Part shown: positions 18,380 through 27,057 of the stretch, one piece after another
Numbering within the stretch: the stretch's first letter is position 1
Layout of the letters: the number at the start of each line of letters is the position of its first letter
The notes under the pieces: model-generated
What the model was told of the DNA's origin: nothing
The model's database searches: none
The model's input: only the letters and a program-made list of their open reading frames with translations
Program-made: the position numbers and the translations under genes
Origin: JACQFK01 sp964619955
Lineage (GTDB): Bacteria; Planctomycetota; MHYJ01; JACPRB01
Length of the DNA: 34,809 bases
Direction of reading: 5' to 3'
NCBI GenBank assembly: GCA_964619955.1
Contig: CAZUJF010000050.1
Span: forward strand, 1 to 34,809

Positions 18380-18408
18380 ACTTTAGGCCGACCTCCGTTT
18401 TCTGTCAA
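18380..18408 (-). promoter_or_regulatory. Predicted promoter of the coiled-coil/membrane unit
   Basis: On the minus strand, TTGACA (18403-18408, perfect) and TAAAGT (18380-18385) are spaced by exactly 17 bases. The -35 box is inside the last codons of lnt and the -10 box overlaps its stop codon. The leader to the ATG at 18339 is about 35 bases. Confidence 0.75.
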
Positions 18409-19888
18409 CGAAAATACGCCGGGCGATCTCTCCGATCGCGGCACCCGCCGCCAGCCACGCGACCCAGTCCCCCCAGATCCGGTAGAGGCTGCCGGCGGAT
18501 GTCACCCTGACGCGGCCCGTGAGCACGCCCTCCACTTCCTTGATCCGGCCGCCGGACTCGAGCACCGCGTGGGCGCGTCCGGCGGGGTCGATCAGGGCGG
18601 AGATGCCCGTGTTCGTGGCCCGCACCACGGAGATCCTGTTTTCGATAGAGCGAAACCGGGACTGCACCTGCATCTGGTCCAACTCGGCGCTGTCCCGGAA
18701 CCAGCCGTCGTTTGAGATATTGACGGTGAACGCGGCCCCTTTCCTTGCAATCTCGCGCGAGATTTCCGGAAAGATCGCCTCGAAGCAGATCTGGGGCCCA
18801 TATCGCCACTTCCCCGCCTGCCAGAGGGGGAACTCCGTTCCCGGACGCATGTCCATGAGCCGGAGGCCGGAGAATCTGAAGATCAAATCGCGGATGAGCG
18901 GGACCTGCCTCGCGAACGGCACGAACTCCGCGAAGGGCACGAGGTGGACCTTGTCGAAACGCGCGGTGATGCCCTTTGCCGGATCCACCAGCACGGCGGA
19001 ATTGGTGAAGGCGCCCCAGCGGCCGTCCTCCCCCCGCTCCGCCACCAGCAGTCCGACCACGACCGGGATCCCCGTCTCCTGCGCGGGCGCCAGCACCCGG
19101 CGGTACCAGAGGTCGGCCGCCCAGGTGTTCCGCGCCACGTCCCAGAGCAGGCCCTTGTAGACGGCCGCCTCGGGCCAGAAGATGAGGTCCGGTCTCCCGG
19201 CGGCGGCCCGCCGCGTCAACTCCATGTGCTTCTCGTAGGTCTCCTCCGCCTGCCGCTCGCTCTTGATCGAGATGTATTTGATGTCCTGGGGGATGTTCGG
19301 CTGCACGATCGAGATCAGCGGGCCGTCCTCGAGCACGAGCGTCTCCACCCGGACCCATCCGTAGATCAGCGAGAGCGCCAGCGCTCCCGCCGCCGTCCAG
19401 CGCGCCCCGCGGCGGCCGTCGAGCAGCGCCGCGTTCACCCCGACCACGAGCAGCGAGACCAGCCAGACCCCGCCCAGATCCGCGATCTGGATCAGGGCGG
19501 AGGCCTCGTGCTGCGTGGTGCCGAGGTTGAACCAGGGGAAGCCGCCGAAGAGCCGCGAACGCAGGAATTCCAGCGCCGTCCAGACGACCGGCGACCAGAG
19601 CAGGCCGAGCCGCCGCACCAGCAGCAGGAAGACCGCCCAGTAGAACCCGTGATAGATCCCCAGCAGGTACGGGCCCGCCGGCACGGTGTGGCGGAGCCAG
19701 ATGAAGCCGGCCGTGTAGCCCAGCGCCCCGGCCAGCCACGTGATGAAAAACGGCTTCCGTCCCTTCGCCGTCCGCGCGTACTCGAGCAGCGGCACGAGAC
19801 ACACGAACCCGAGCACGCCGATGTTGAGGGGATGGAACGAGGCCCAGAGCAGCAGGGCCGAGAGGAACGGCAGCAGTCCGGGCGGCAT
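18383..19888 (-). CDS. lnt: Apolipoprotein N-acyltransferase
   Basis: Lnt adds the third fatty acid to the N-terminal Cys of lipoproteins in the inner membrane. The 501 residues have an N-terminal membrane domain of several helices (about residues 1-190) and a nitrilase-like periplasmic domain. The catalytic triad is visible: Glu240 in WPEAAVY, Lys313 in FDKVHLVPFAEFVPF and Cys368 in ICFEAIFP. The conserved VQPNIPQ and ISNDGWF segments are present, and a last membrane helix is near the C-terminus. The ATG lies three bases after the moeA stop, so translation is probably coupled. With lgt at 27694 it supplies two of three lipoprotein-maturation enzymes; lspA is not in the window. Confidence 0.96.
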   Translation of the reverse strand: MPPGLLPFLSALLLWASFHPLNIGVLGFVCLVPLLEYARTAKGRKPFFITWLAGALGYTAGFIWLRHTVPAGPYLLGIYHGFYWAVFLLLVRRLGLLWSPVVWTALEFLRSRLFGGFPWFNLGTTQHEASALIQIADLGGVWLVSLLVVGVNAALLDGRRGARWTAAGALALSLIYGWVRVETLVLEDGPLISIVQPNIPQDIKYISIKSERQAEETYEKHMELTRRAAAGRPDLIFWPEAAVYKGLLWDVARNTWAADLWYRRVLAPAQETGIPVVVGLLVAERGEDGRWGAFTNSAVLVDPAKGITARFDKVHLVPFAEFVPFARQVPLIRDLIFRFSGLRLMDMRPGTEFPLWQAGKWRYGPQICFEAIFPEISREIARKGAAFTVNISNDGWFRDSAELDQMQVQSRFRSIENRISVVRATNTGISALIDPAGRAHAVLESGGRIKEVEGVLTGRVRVTSAGSLYRIWGDWVAWLAAGAAIGEIARRIFVDRKRRSA

Positions 19889-19891
19889 GGC

Positions 19892-21061
19892 TCAATCCAG
19901 CAGCAGACATTCCACCCGGTCGCCCTTCCCGGGCAGGAGGCCGGGGGGCACGATGACGAACGCATTCGCCTCGGCGAGCGCGAAGAGATCCGCCGAGCCC
20001 TTCCAGGGAAGCAGCTCCACCGCGTCGGCCCTCAGGCGCGCGGGCTGGAACTGGACGCGGTCCGAGACCTTCTTCAGGGCGCCCTCGAGTCGCGCCCAGA
20101 CCCGGCGCCGCGACAGGTCCGCGCCGCAGAGGCCGCCGAGGTAGGGCCGCACGAAGACCTCGAAGATCACGAAGGAACTCACCGGATTGCCGGGGAGACC
20201 GAAGACGCGCGGGGCGAAGCAGAACGGCTTGCCGGGTTTGATCGCCACCTTGTGCAAGGTGATGCGGACCCCTTCGGCCTCGAGCGCCGGGACGACGAAG
20301 TCCCAGTCCCCCGCCGACACGCCGCCGGAGAGCAGCAGCACGTCCCGCCGCAATCCCTCCCGGATCGCGGCCCGCAGCAACCCCGGCTCGTCGCGCACGA
20401 TGCCGAGATCGTCGCACTCCAGCCCGAGCTCCCGCACCTGCGCCCCGAGCGAGCTGCTGTTGGAATTCCGGATGCGGCCCGGCCCCGGCCGCTCGCCGAC
20501 GGGCACCAGCTCGTCCCCGGTGGTGATGAGCGCCACGCGCGGGCGCGTCACCACCCGGACCGCGAGGCGCCCGACCGCCGCCAGGATGCCCAGTTCCGCG
20601 GGGCGCAGCTTCTGCCCCCGCCGCAGGACGATCTGCCCCTCGCGGATCTCCTGGCCCCGCGGCGCCATATTCTGCCCCGCCTTGACGGGCTCCGCGAACA
20701 CCACGCGGCCGCCCTCGACCCGCGTCTTCTCCACTTGCTGGACGGCATCGGCCCCGCGGGGCAGCGGCGCGCCGGTCATGATCTTCGCGCAGGTCCCCGG
20801 CCGCAGCTCCGACGCCGGCATCCGGCCCGCGGGGATCTCCTCGATCACCTCGAAGGGCCCGGCGTCCCCGGCGCGCACCGCGTACCCGTCCATCAGCGCC
20901 TTGTCGAAGGGCGGCATGTCGAGGTCGCTCACGACCTCCTCCGCCAGGACCGATCCCAGGGCTTCGGGCAGGGGGACTTCGCGGGCCGGCAGCGGGCCGG
21001 CGGCGGCGAGGATGAGGCCGAGGGCCTCGTCGACGGACAGCAGCGGCGTCTCGGGAGGCAT
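19892..21061 (-). CDS. moeA: Molybdopterin molybdenumtransferase
   Basis: MoeA inserts molybdate into adenylylated molybdopterin in molybdenum-cofactor synthesis. The 389 residues begin MPPETPLLSVDEALGLILAA and show the family motifs: DMPPFDKALMDGYAVRA near residue 50, PAGRMPASELRPGTCAKIMT, GAPLPRGADAVQQVE, GQNMAPRGQEIREGQ, ALITTGDELVPVGE, IRNSNSSSLGAQVRELG and LLSGGVSAGDWDFV, with GLPGNPVSSFVIFEVFVRP later. The length is typical. I chose the ATG at 21061, 14 bases after the response-regulator stop; it has no strong Shine-Dalgarno site, so coupling is likely. Upstream sequence in this frame is antisense to the regulator. No other moa/mob gene is nearby. Confidence 0.95.
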   Translation of the reverse strand: MPPETPLLSVDEALGLILAAAGPLPAREVPLPEALGSVLAEEVVSDLDMPPFDKALMDGYAVRAGDAGPFEVIEEIPAGRMPASELRPGTCAKIMTGAPLPRGADAVQQVEKTRVEGGRVVFAEPVKAGQNMAPRGQEIREGQIVLRRGQKLRPAELGILAAVGRLAVRVVTRPRVALITTGDELVPVGERPGPGRIRNSNSSSLGAQVRELGLECDDLGIVRDEPGLLRAAIREGLRRDVLLLSGGVSAGDWDFVVPALEAEGVRITLHKVAIKPGKPFCFAPRVFGLPGNPVSSFVIFEVFVRPYLGGLCGADLSRRRVWARLEGALKKVSDRVQFQPARLRADAVELLPWKGSADLFALAEANAFVIVPPGLLPGKGDRVECLLLD

Positions 21062-21075
21062 GGTCTCGCGCGGGG

Positions 21076-22479
<1,404 letters not shown>

Positions 22480-22488
22480 TGGTTCCGC

Positions 22489-22517
22489 ATTCTATACGTC
22501 CCGGCGCCGGACGTCCA
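22489..22517 (-). promoter_or_regulatory. Predicted promoter of the response regulator-moeA-lnt operon
   Basis: On the minus strand, TGGACG (22512-22517) and TAGAAT (22489-22494) are spaced by 17 bases. The -10 box ends nine bases before the ATG at 22479, so a start about seven bases after the box would yield a nearly leaderless mRNA. It is divergent from the mreC promoter, about 35 bases away. Confidence 0.5.
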
Positions 22518-22552
22518 TCCTCCGACCCAAATTCATAACTTACAATTCAGCC

Positions 22553-22580
22553 TTTACAACCCCTCCGGCCGGGATATACT
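22553..22580 (+). promoter_or_regulatory. Predicted promoter of mreC-mreD-mrdA-rodA
   Basis: TTTACA (22553-22558) and TATACT (22575-22580) are spaced by 16 bases. The bases upstream (about 22529-22552) are AT-rich for this genome, similar to the tract ahead of mreB. The leader to the mreC ATG is about 115 bases and contains the large hairpin at 22624-22675. Confidence 0.65.
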
Positions 22581-22623
22581 CCTTGCTGGGATGCTCGGCG
22601 GCGGGCGTCCGAGTACTTCGACC

Positions 22624-22675
22624 CGCAAGTGCCCGGCCTGTTCCGGCTCCGGGCGGAACCGGCCGGGCACTTGCG
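22624..22675 (+). repeat. Large inverted repeat in the mreC leader
   Basis: Two 22-base arms (22624-22645 and 22654-22675) are complementary except at one position, with an eight-base loop. The outer part begins CGCAAGTGCCCGG and is mirrored by CCGGGCACTTGCG. No T tract follows, so it is not a standard terminator. It lies 26 bases before the mreC start, inside the predicted 5' untranslated region. Confidence 0.9.
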
Positions 22676-22701
22676 ATGCTCAGTACAAGAGAGGGGTCGG
22701 C

Positions 22702-23532
22702 ATGCCTCCCAAACGCCGGAAGGCGTCTCCCTGGCCGTGGGTGGCCGCGTCGGTGGCGCTGCTGCTCATCCCGGCCGGATTCAGCCAGAAGCTGCGCCTC
22801 ACCGCGCTCGCCGGCTTCCTCCCCGTGCGCGCCCTGGCCCGCACGCTGGTGCAGTTTCCCTCCTCCGGGGAGGCCCAGGAACTCCGCGCCGAAAACGACT
22901 ATCTCAAGGACCAGGTCCGCAAACTCCTCGACGAGAAGACGCGCCTGGAATCCCGCCTGGAGCAGGCCACCGGTCTCAAGCCCCTGGTCCGCGACCTCCG
23001 CGTCCGGATGCTGCAGGCCGACGTCATCTTCCCGACGGACGGCTCCCCCTGGCGCAAATCGCTCACCCTCGGCGCGGGCTCGCGCGACGGCGTCGTCCGG
23101 GGCCTTCTGGTCCTCTACAACCAGCAGATCGTCGGACGCGTCATCGAGGCCGGCCCGTGGACCAGCCGCGTGCAGGTCGTCACGGATCCCGGATTCCGCG
23201 CCGCCGCCGTGGCCGATCCGCGCCGCGGCGCCGGCGACGTCAGCTTCAACGACCGCCATGTCGGCGTTTACGAGGGCACCGCCGGACAGAACGGCCTGCT
23301 CAAGTGGCTCACGGGCGAGACGCCCGTCGAGAACGGCGCCTTCGTCCTGACCACCGAGGACCCGGCCAACGGCGTGCCCCGGGGGCTCATCCTCGGCCGC
23401 GTGAGCACCGTCAACTCCGGCCGCGGCGCCTTCCCGCGCGTGTCGGTCGAGCCGCTGCTCAACTTCCAGGCGCTGGAACACGTGACCGTGCTCGTCCCGT
23501 CGGAACCCTCCCGGGAGGAGGCCCGCAAGTGA
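22702..23532 (+). CDS. mreC: Rod shape-determining protein MreC
   Basis: MreC is a bitopic inner-membrane protein whose periplasmic part couples MreB to PBP2 and RodA. The 276 residues have a basic cytoplasmic start (MPPKRRKASPWPW), one membrane helix (about 14-30), a coiled coil (about 55-90, with AENDYLKDQVRKLLDEKTRL) and the C-terminal beta domain (about 105-265) with IFPTDGSPWRKSLTLGAGSR, GQNGLLKWL and SVEPLLNFQALEHVTVLVP. GAGGGG lies five bases before the ATG. In-frame codons upstream of the hairpin are not needed. The stop overlaps the GTG start of mreD. Confidence 0.93.
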   Translation: MPPKRRKASPWPWVAASVALLLIPAGFSQKLRLTALAGFLPVRALARTLVQFPSSGEAQELRAENDYLKDQVRKLLDEKTRLESRLEQATGLKPLVRDLRVRMLQADVIFPTDGSPWRKSLTLGAGSRDGVVRGLLVLYNQQIVGRVIEAGPWTSRVQVVTDPGFRAAAVADPRRGAGDVSFNDRHVGVYEGTAGQNGLLKWLTGETPVENGAFVLTTEDPANGVPRGLILGRVSTVNSGRGAFPRVSVEPLLNFQALEHVTVLVPSEPSREEARK

Positions 23533-24020
23533 CCCCCTACCGCAGCGGCCGGCTGCTCCTGCTCGCGGCGGCGGCCCTCGCCGCCGAGCTCACGGTCCTC
23601 GAACGCTGGTCCCTCGGGGGCTCCAAGCCCGACCTGCTGCTCTCCCTGGCCTGCTTCGCCGCCCTCTTCGCGCGGGACACCCGGCAGGGCCTGCTCGTCT
23701 CGTGGCTGCTGGGGATCCTCAAGGACGCGGGCACGGCGGGCCCGCTCGGCCTCTACGCCCTGCTCTTCCTCGGAGCCGGCTGGGTCGTGCTCCAGGTCCG
23801 CCAGGTCCTCTTCCGCGAAAGCCCCGTCACCCAGTTCGGCGTCGGCTTCCTCGCGGCCGCGGGCATCGGCCTGCTCGGCGCCCTCTTCGTGGGCTCCGGC
23901 GTCGGCGCCATCCCGCTCGGCGTCGTCCTCGGCAAGGCCCTGCTCACCGCCGTCCTCACCGCCGTGCTGACCGTCCCGCTTCATCTGACCCTCCTCCAGG
24001 TCCGCTGGCTGCTGCGCTGA
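23529..24020 (+). CDS. mreD: Rod shape-determining membrane protein MreD
   Basis: This is a small hydrophobic elongasome protein of 163 residues. It starts at a GTG overlapping the mreC stop (GTGA, 23529-23532). It has about five membrane segments, including LLLLAAAALAAELTVLERW at the start, LLLSLACFAALFA, LLGILKDAGTAGPLGLYALL and LLTAVLTAVLTVPLHLTLLQ at the end. The LGILKDAGTAGPLG segment corresponds to the conserved G-hydrophobic-D region of MreD. Family assignment rests on order (mreC before, mrdA after), size and topology, since MreD sequences diverge strongly. mrdA starts one base after its stop. Confidence 0.88.
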   Translation: MTPYRSGRLLLLAAAALAAELTVLERWSLGGSKPDLLLSLACFAALFARDTRQGLLVSWLLGILKDAGTAGPLGLYALLFLGAGWVVLQVRQVLFRESPVTQFGVGFLAAAGIGLLGALFVGSGVGAIPLGVVLGKALLTAVLTAVLTVPLHLTLLQVRWLLR

Positions 24021-24021
24021 C

Positions 24022-25851
24022 ATGGACCGCTCCCGAGTCCTGATTCTCGTCGCCCTCGTCCTCCTGCCGCTCGGCGGACTGGAGGCGCGGCTCATCCACC
24101 TGCAGCTGGTCAACGGGACCGACAGCCCCGTCGACCTCGGCAACCGGCGCCAGTCGGTCGAGATCCTCCATGCGCGGCGCGGCCGTCTGCTCGACGTCCA
24201 GGGCCGGGTCCTCGCCGCCGACGAACGCGCCTTCGACTGCTATCTGGTCCTCGAAGAGTACGAAAAGCAGCCCGGCCCCCTCGCCTCCCTGCTCGGACTG
24301 GACCCCGCGGAGCTGCAGACCCGGGTCGAGGAGATCTACGAGCGCATCGAGAAGCAGGTGCGGCAGCGCCCGGCCGGCGAACATTCCCGCCTCTACAAGC
24401 GGGAGCGCCGCGCGCCCTATCTGCTCCGGCGCGACATCGACTTCAAAGCCGCCATCGCGATCGAGACCTCGCCGCAGCGCTTCCCCGGGGTCGTCGTCCG
24501 CGAGGCCCTCAAGCGCGTCTACCCCTACAAGGAGGCGGGCTGCCACCTCACCGGATACCTGAAGCGCGTCACCGCGAACGAGAACGAGTTCCGCGACCTG
24601 CTCCAGAAAGGCTACTTCTACGAGGGCTTCGAGGAGCTGATCGGGCAGGACGGCATCGCGCAGCTCTACCGCCGGGGCGCCTTCCACGAGGACCTGATCG
24701 GCGCCTCCGGGCTGGAGAAGAAGTACGACGACCTGCTCCGCGGCCGCTCCGGCCTGGCGATCCTCGAGCGCGAGGCGGGCAGCGCGCGGAAGCGCAGCAT
24801 CGACCTGAAGCCCTCCGAACCCGGCAAGGACCTCGAGCTGACCCTGGACATCGAGGTGCAGCGCGACGTGGAGAAGATCCTCTCCGCCCTGCCGCACCTC
24901 GCCGCCGCGGCCGTCATCGACGTCGCGACCGGGGACGTCGTCACGCTCGCCTCCAACCGGCTCTACGACCCCAACGCCTTCACCCCGCCGGGCGACGCCG
25001 CGGCGGTGAAGGCGGCGCTCAAGGACAACGAGAACAAGCCGCTGATCAGCCGCGCCTTCCAGGACCAGTACTCGCTGGGCTCGATCTTCAAGGCCGCCAC
25101 GGCGGTCGCGGGCCTGCAGGACAAACACGTCCGCGCCGAGGAACTGCTCCCCTGCCGGGGGAAGTTCGACGAGCGCCTCACGAAATTCAACTGCTGGATC
25201 TGGAACGAGTTCCGCGGCATGCACCACGAACTCAACCTCCACCAGGCCCTGGAGCGCTCCTGCAACTGCTACTTCTACGAGGTCGGGAAGCGCTCGGGCA
25301 TCGAGGCCGTCATCCGCTGGGGCCGCGCCCTGGGCTTCGGAGCCCCCACGGGGATCGACGTGCCCGGCGAGGCCCAGGGGCGCATCCCCGACCGGGGCCG
25401 GGGGGAGCTCGACGTGCTCTCGCTCGCCATCGGCCAGCACGAACTCATGGTGACCCCGCTGCAGGCCGCCGTGATGATGGCGGCGATCGCCAACGGCGGC
25501 TCCCGGGTGACGCCCCGGCTCCGGCGGGGCGCCGCGGCCGCGCCCGTGCCGCTCGAGATCTCCCCCGCCACGCTGAAGGAGGTCCGGCAGGGGCTCCACG
25601 ACGTCACCCACGCCGCCCACGGCACCGCCCGGAACACGACGCTGAAGGAATGGAAGGCCGTCGGCAAGACGAGTTCGGCGCAGTCGACGGCCGGGCGCGA
25701 GTCGCACGCCTGGTTCGCCGGCTACGCCCCCTACGACGCGCCCCGCTACGCGATCGCCGTGATCGTGCTCTACTCGGGCCACGGCGGCGAGGTCGCCGCC
25801 CCGCCCGCCGCGAAGATCCTCGAACGGATCATGAAGGGGAAGGCCCCGTGA
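24022..25851 (+). CDS. mrdA: Penicillin-binding protein 2 (elongation transpeptidase)
   Basis: PBP2 crosslinks peptidoglycan during elongation with RodA as the glycosyltransferase. The 609 residues have an N-terminal membrane helix (about 4-24), the pedestal domain (about 45-275; ARRGRLLDVQGRVLA is the conserved start) and a transpeptidase domain. The catalytic serine is Ser354 in SLGSIFK (SxxK, Lys357), and SxN is Ser413-Cys414-Asn415. The third motif, normally K(T/S)G, is KTS at 549-551 (VGKTSSAQ), an unusual loss of the glycine. The motif region is otherwise well kept (HAWFAGYAPYD). The stop overlaps the rodA start (GTGA). E. coli PBP2 is 633 residues. Confidence 0.94.
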   Translation: MDRSRVLILVALVLLPLGGLEARLIHLQLVNGTDSPVDLGNRRQSVEILHARRGRLLDVQGRVLAADERAFDCYLVLEEYEKQPGPLASLLGLDPAELQTRVEEIYERIEKQVRQRPAGEHSRLYKRERRAPYLLRRDIDFKAAIAIETSPQRFPGVVVREALKRVYPYKEAGCHLTGYLKRVTANENEFRDLLQKGYFYEGFEELIGQDGIAQLYRRGAFHEDLIGASGLEKKYDDLLRGRSGLAILEREAGSARKRSIDLKPSEPGKDLELTLDIEVQRDVEKILSALPHLAAAAVIDVATGDVVTLASNRLYDPNAFTPPGDAAAVKAALKDNENKPLISRAFQDQYSLGSIFKAATAVAGLQDKHVRAEELLPCRGKFDERLTKFNCWIWNEFRGMHHELNLHQALERSCNCYFYEVGKRSGIEAVIRWGRALGFGAPTGIDVPGEAQGRIPDRGRGELDVLSLAIGQHELMVTPLQAAVMMAAIANGGSRVTPRLRRGAAAAPVPLEISPATLKEVRQGLHDVTHAAHGTARNTTLKEWKAVGKTSSAQSTAGRESHAWFAGYAPYDAPRYAIAVIVLYSGHGGEVAAPPAAKILERIMKGKAP

Positions 25852-27011
25852 TCCGCTTCAACAAACCGGTCCTGATCTGCGTCTTCCTGCTCGCGGGCAT
25901 CGGGCTGCTCTCGCTCTGGACCCAGTTCCCCCCCACCGACCTCGCGGGGAAATCCATCACCCAGTCCATCTTCCTCAAGCAGCTCACGTTCCTCGTCGTC
26001 GCTTTCTGCCTCATGGGCCTCGTGGCCTGGCCGCATTACCTGGGCTACCGGCACCTGGGCTTCGCCGCGTATCTCCTGCTGGCCCTCGCCCTGGTCGTGC
26101 TGCTGGTGAAGGGCACCTACACCCGCGGCGCGCGCGGCTGGTTCGCCCTCGGGCCCTTCAACTTCCAGCCCGCCGAGTTCATGAAGATCGCGCTCGTGCT
26201 CGTGCTCGCCAACGTCCTCATGTACGGACGCGATCTCCGGTCGTGGTCGGGCCTCCTCCTCCCCCTCGCCGTGGTCGTCGTGCCGGCCGGCCTGATCGTC
26301 GTGCAGCCCGACCTGGGCACCACGCTGCTCTTCGTCCCGACGCTGCTGGCGATGCTCTACACCGCGGGCGCGAAGAAACGCCACCTCGCGGTCATGGTCG
26401 CCGTCCTCCTGGTCGCCGCGCCCGTCGCCTACTTCCACGGCCTCAAGGAGTACCAGCGCAACCGCCTGATCTCGTTCGCGTTCCCCGAAAAAGTCCCGCC
26501 CGACATGCGCTATCAGCAGGAGCAGTCCAAGAAGGCCTGCTCGGCGGGGGGCTGGGCGGGCCGCGGGCTGGGCGAGTCCGGGACGAACCAGCCGTTCTAC
26601 ATCCCCGACCGCCACACCGACTTCGTCTACTCGATCATCGCCGAAGAACTGGGCTTCCTCGGATCGTCGTTCGTGCTGCTGCTCTTCGCCGGCTTCTTCA
26701 TCAGCGCGTACCGGGTGGCGTTCCTGACCCGGGAACCCTTCGGCCGGCTGCTCTGCGTCGGCCTGACCACGCTGCTGGCCACGCAGACCTTCATCAACCT
26801 CGGCATGACGCTGAGCGTGGCGCCCATCACGGGGCTCACGCTGCCCTTCATCAGCTACGGCGGATCCTCGCTGCTCACCTGCGGGATCGCCGTGGGGCTG
26901 ATCCTGAACGTCTCCGCCCGCTGGCAGCCCAGCTTCTCCTCCCGCGAATCGGACGGGTCCGTGGAAATCGGCGCCTTCCAGCCCCAGCCGGTGAAGTGGC
27001 TCGCCCACTGA
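25848..27011 (+). CDS. rodA: Peptidoglycan glycosyltransferase RodA
   Basis: RodA is a SEDS-family glycosyltransferase that polymerises lipid II with PBP2. The 387 residues start at a GTG overlapping the mrdA stop. Ten or so membrane helices are visible. Family motifs are ARGWFALGPFNFQPAEFMKI, VVQPDLGTTLLFVPT, the loop RHTDFVYSIIAEELGFLGSS with its conserved Asp, and GLTLPFISYGGSSLLTCGIA. After the last helix is a short hydrophilic tail of about 35 residues. It is last of the four-gene mre/mrd operon. I see no terminator; the next gene has its own strong promoter 8 bases after the rodA stop. Confidence 0.96.
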   Translation: MIRFNKPVLICVFLLAGIGLLSLWTQFPPTDLAGKSITQSIFLKQLTFLVVAFCLMGLVAWPHYLGYRHLGFAAYLLLALALVVLLVKGTYTRGARGWFALGPFNFQPAEFMKIALVLVLANVLMYGRDLRSWSGLLLPLAVVVVPAGLIVVQPDLGTTLLFVPTLLAMLYTAGAKKRHLAVMVAVLLVAAPVAYFHGLKEYQRNRLISFAFPEKVPPDMRYQQEQSKKACSAGGWAGRGLGESGTNQPFYIPDRHTDFVYSIIAEELGFLGSSFVLLLFAGFFISAYRVAFLTREPFGRLLCVGLTTLLATQTFINLGMTLSVAPITGLTLPFISYGGSSLLTCGIAVGLILNVSARWQPSFSSRESDGSVEIGAFQPQPVKWLAH

Positions 27012-27018
27012 CCGTCCT

Positions 27019-27048
27019 TTGACACGTCCCTCCGGCCCCGTCTATACT
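27019..27048 (+). promoter_or_regulatory. Predicted promoter with leaderless start at 27058
   Basis: TTGACA (27019-27024, perfect) and TATACT (27043-27048) are spaced by 18 bases. The -10 box ends nine bases before the GTG at 27058, so transcription about seven bases after the box begins next to the start codon. No Shine-Dalgarno site is possible. The TTG of the -35 box is in frame but is not a credible start. Confidence 0.7.
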
Positions 27049-27057
27049 GTCCCCCCT

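Noticed and set aside
22624..22675. Intrinsic terminator in the mreC leader
   Set aside because: No T tract follows on the plus strand and no minus-strand gene ends here, so it is described as an inverted repeat.
23956..25782. A 608-codon minus-strand frame over mrdA
   Set aside because: It is antisense to PBP2 with its SxxK and SxN motifs; the translation is repetitive and motif-free.
27019..27021. TTG at 27019 as the start of the repeat protein
   Set aside because: It is the first codon-like triplet of the TTGACA promoter box and adds a non-conserved extension; GTG at 27058 is better.
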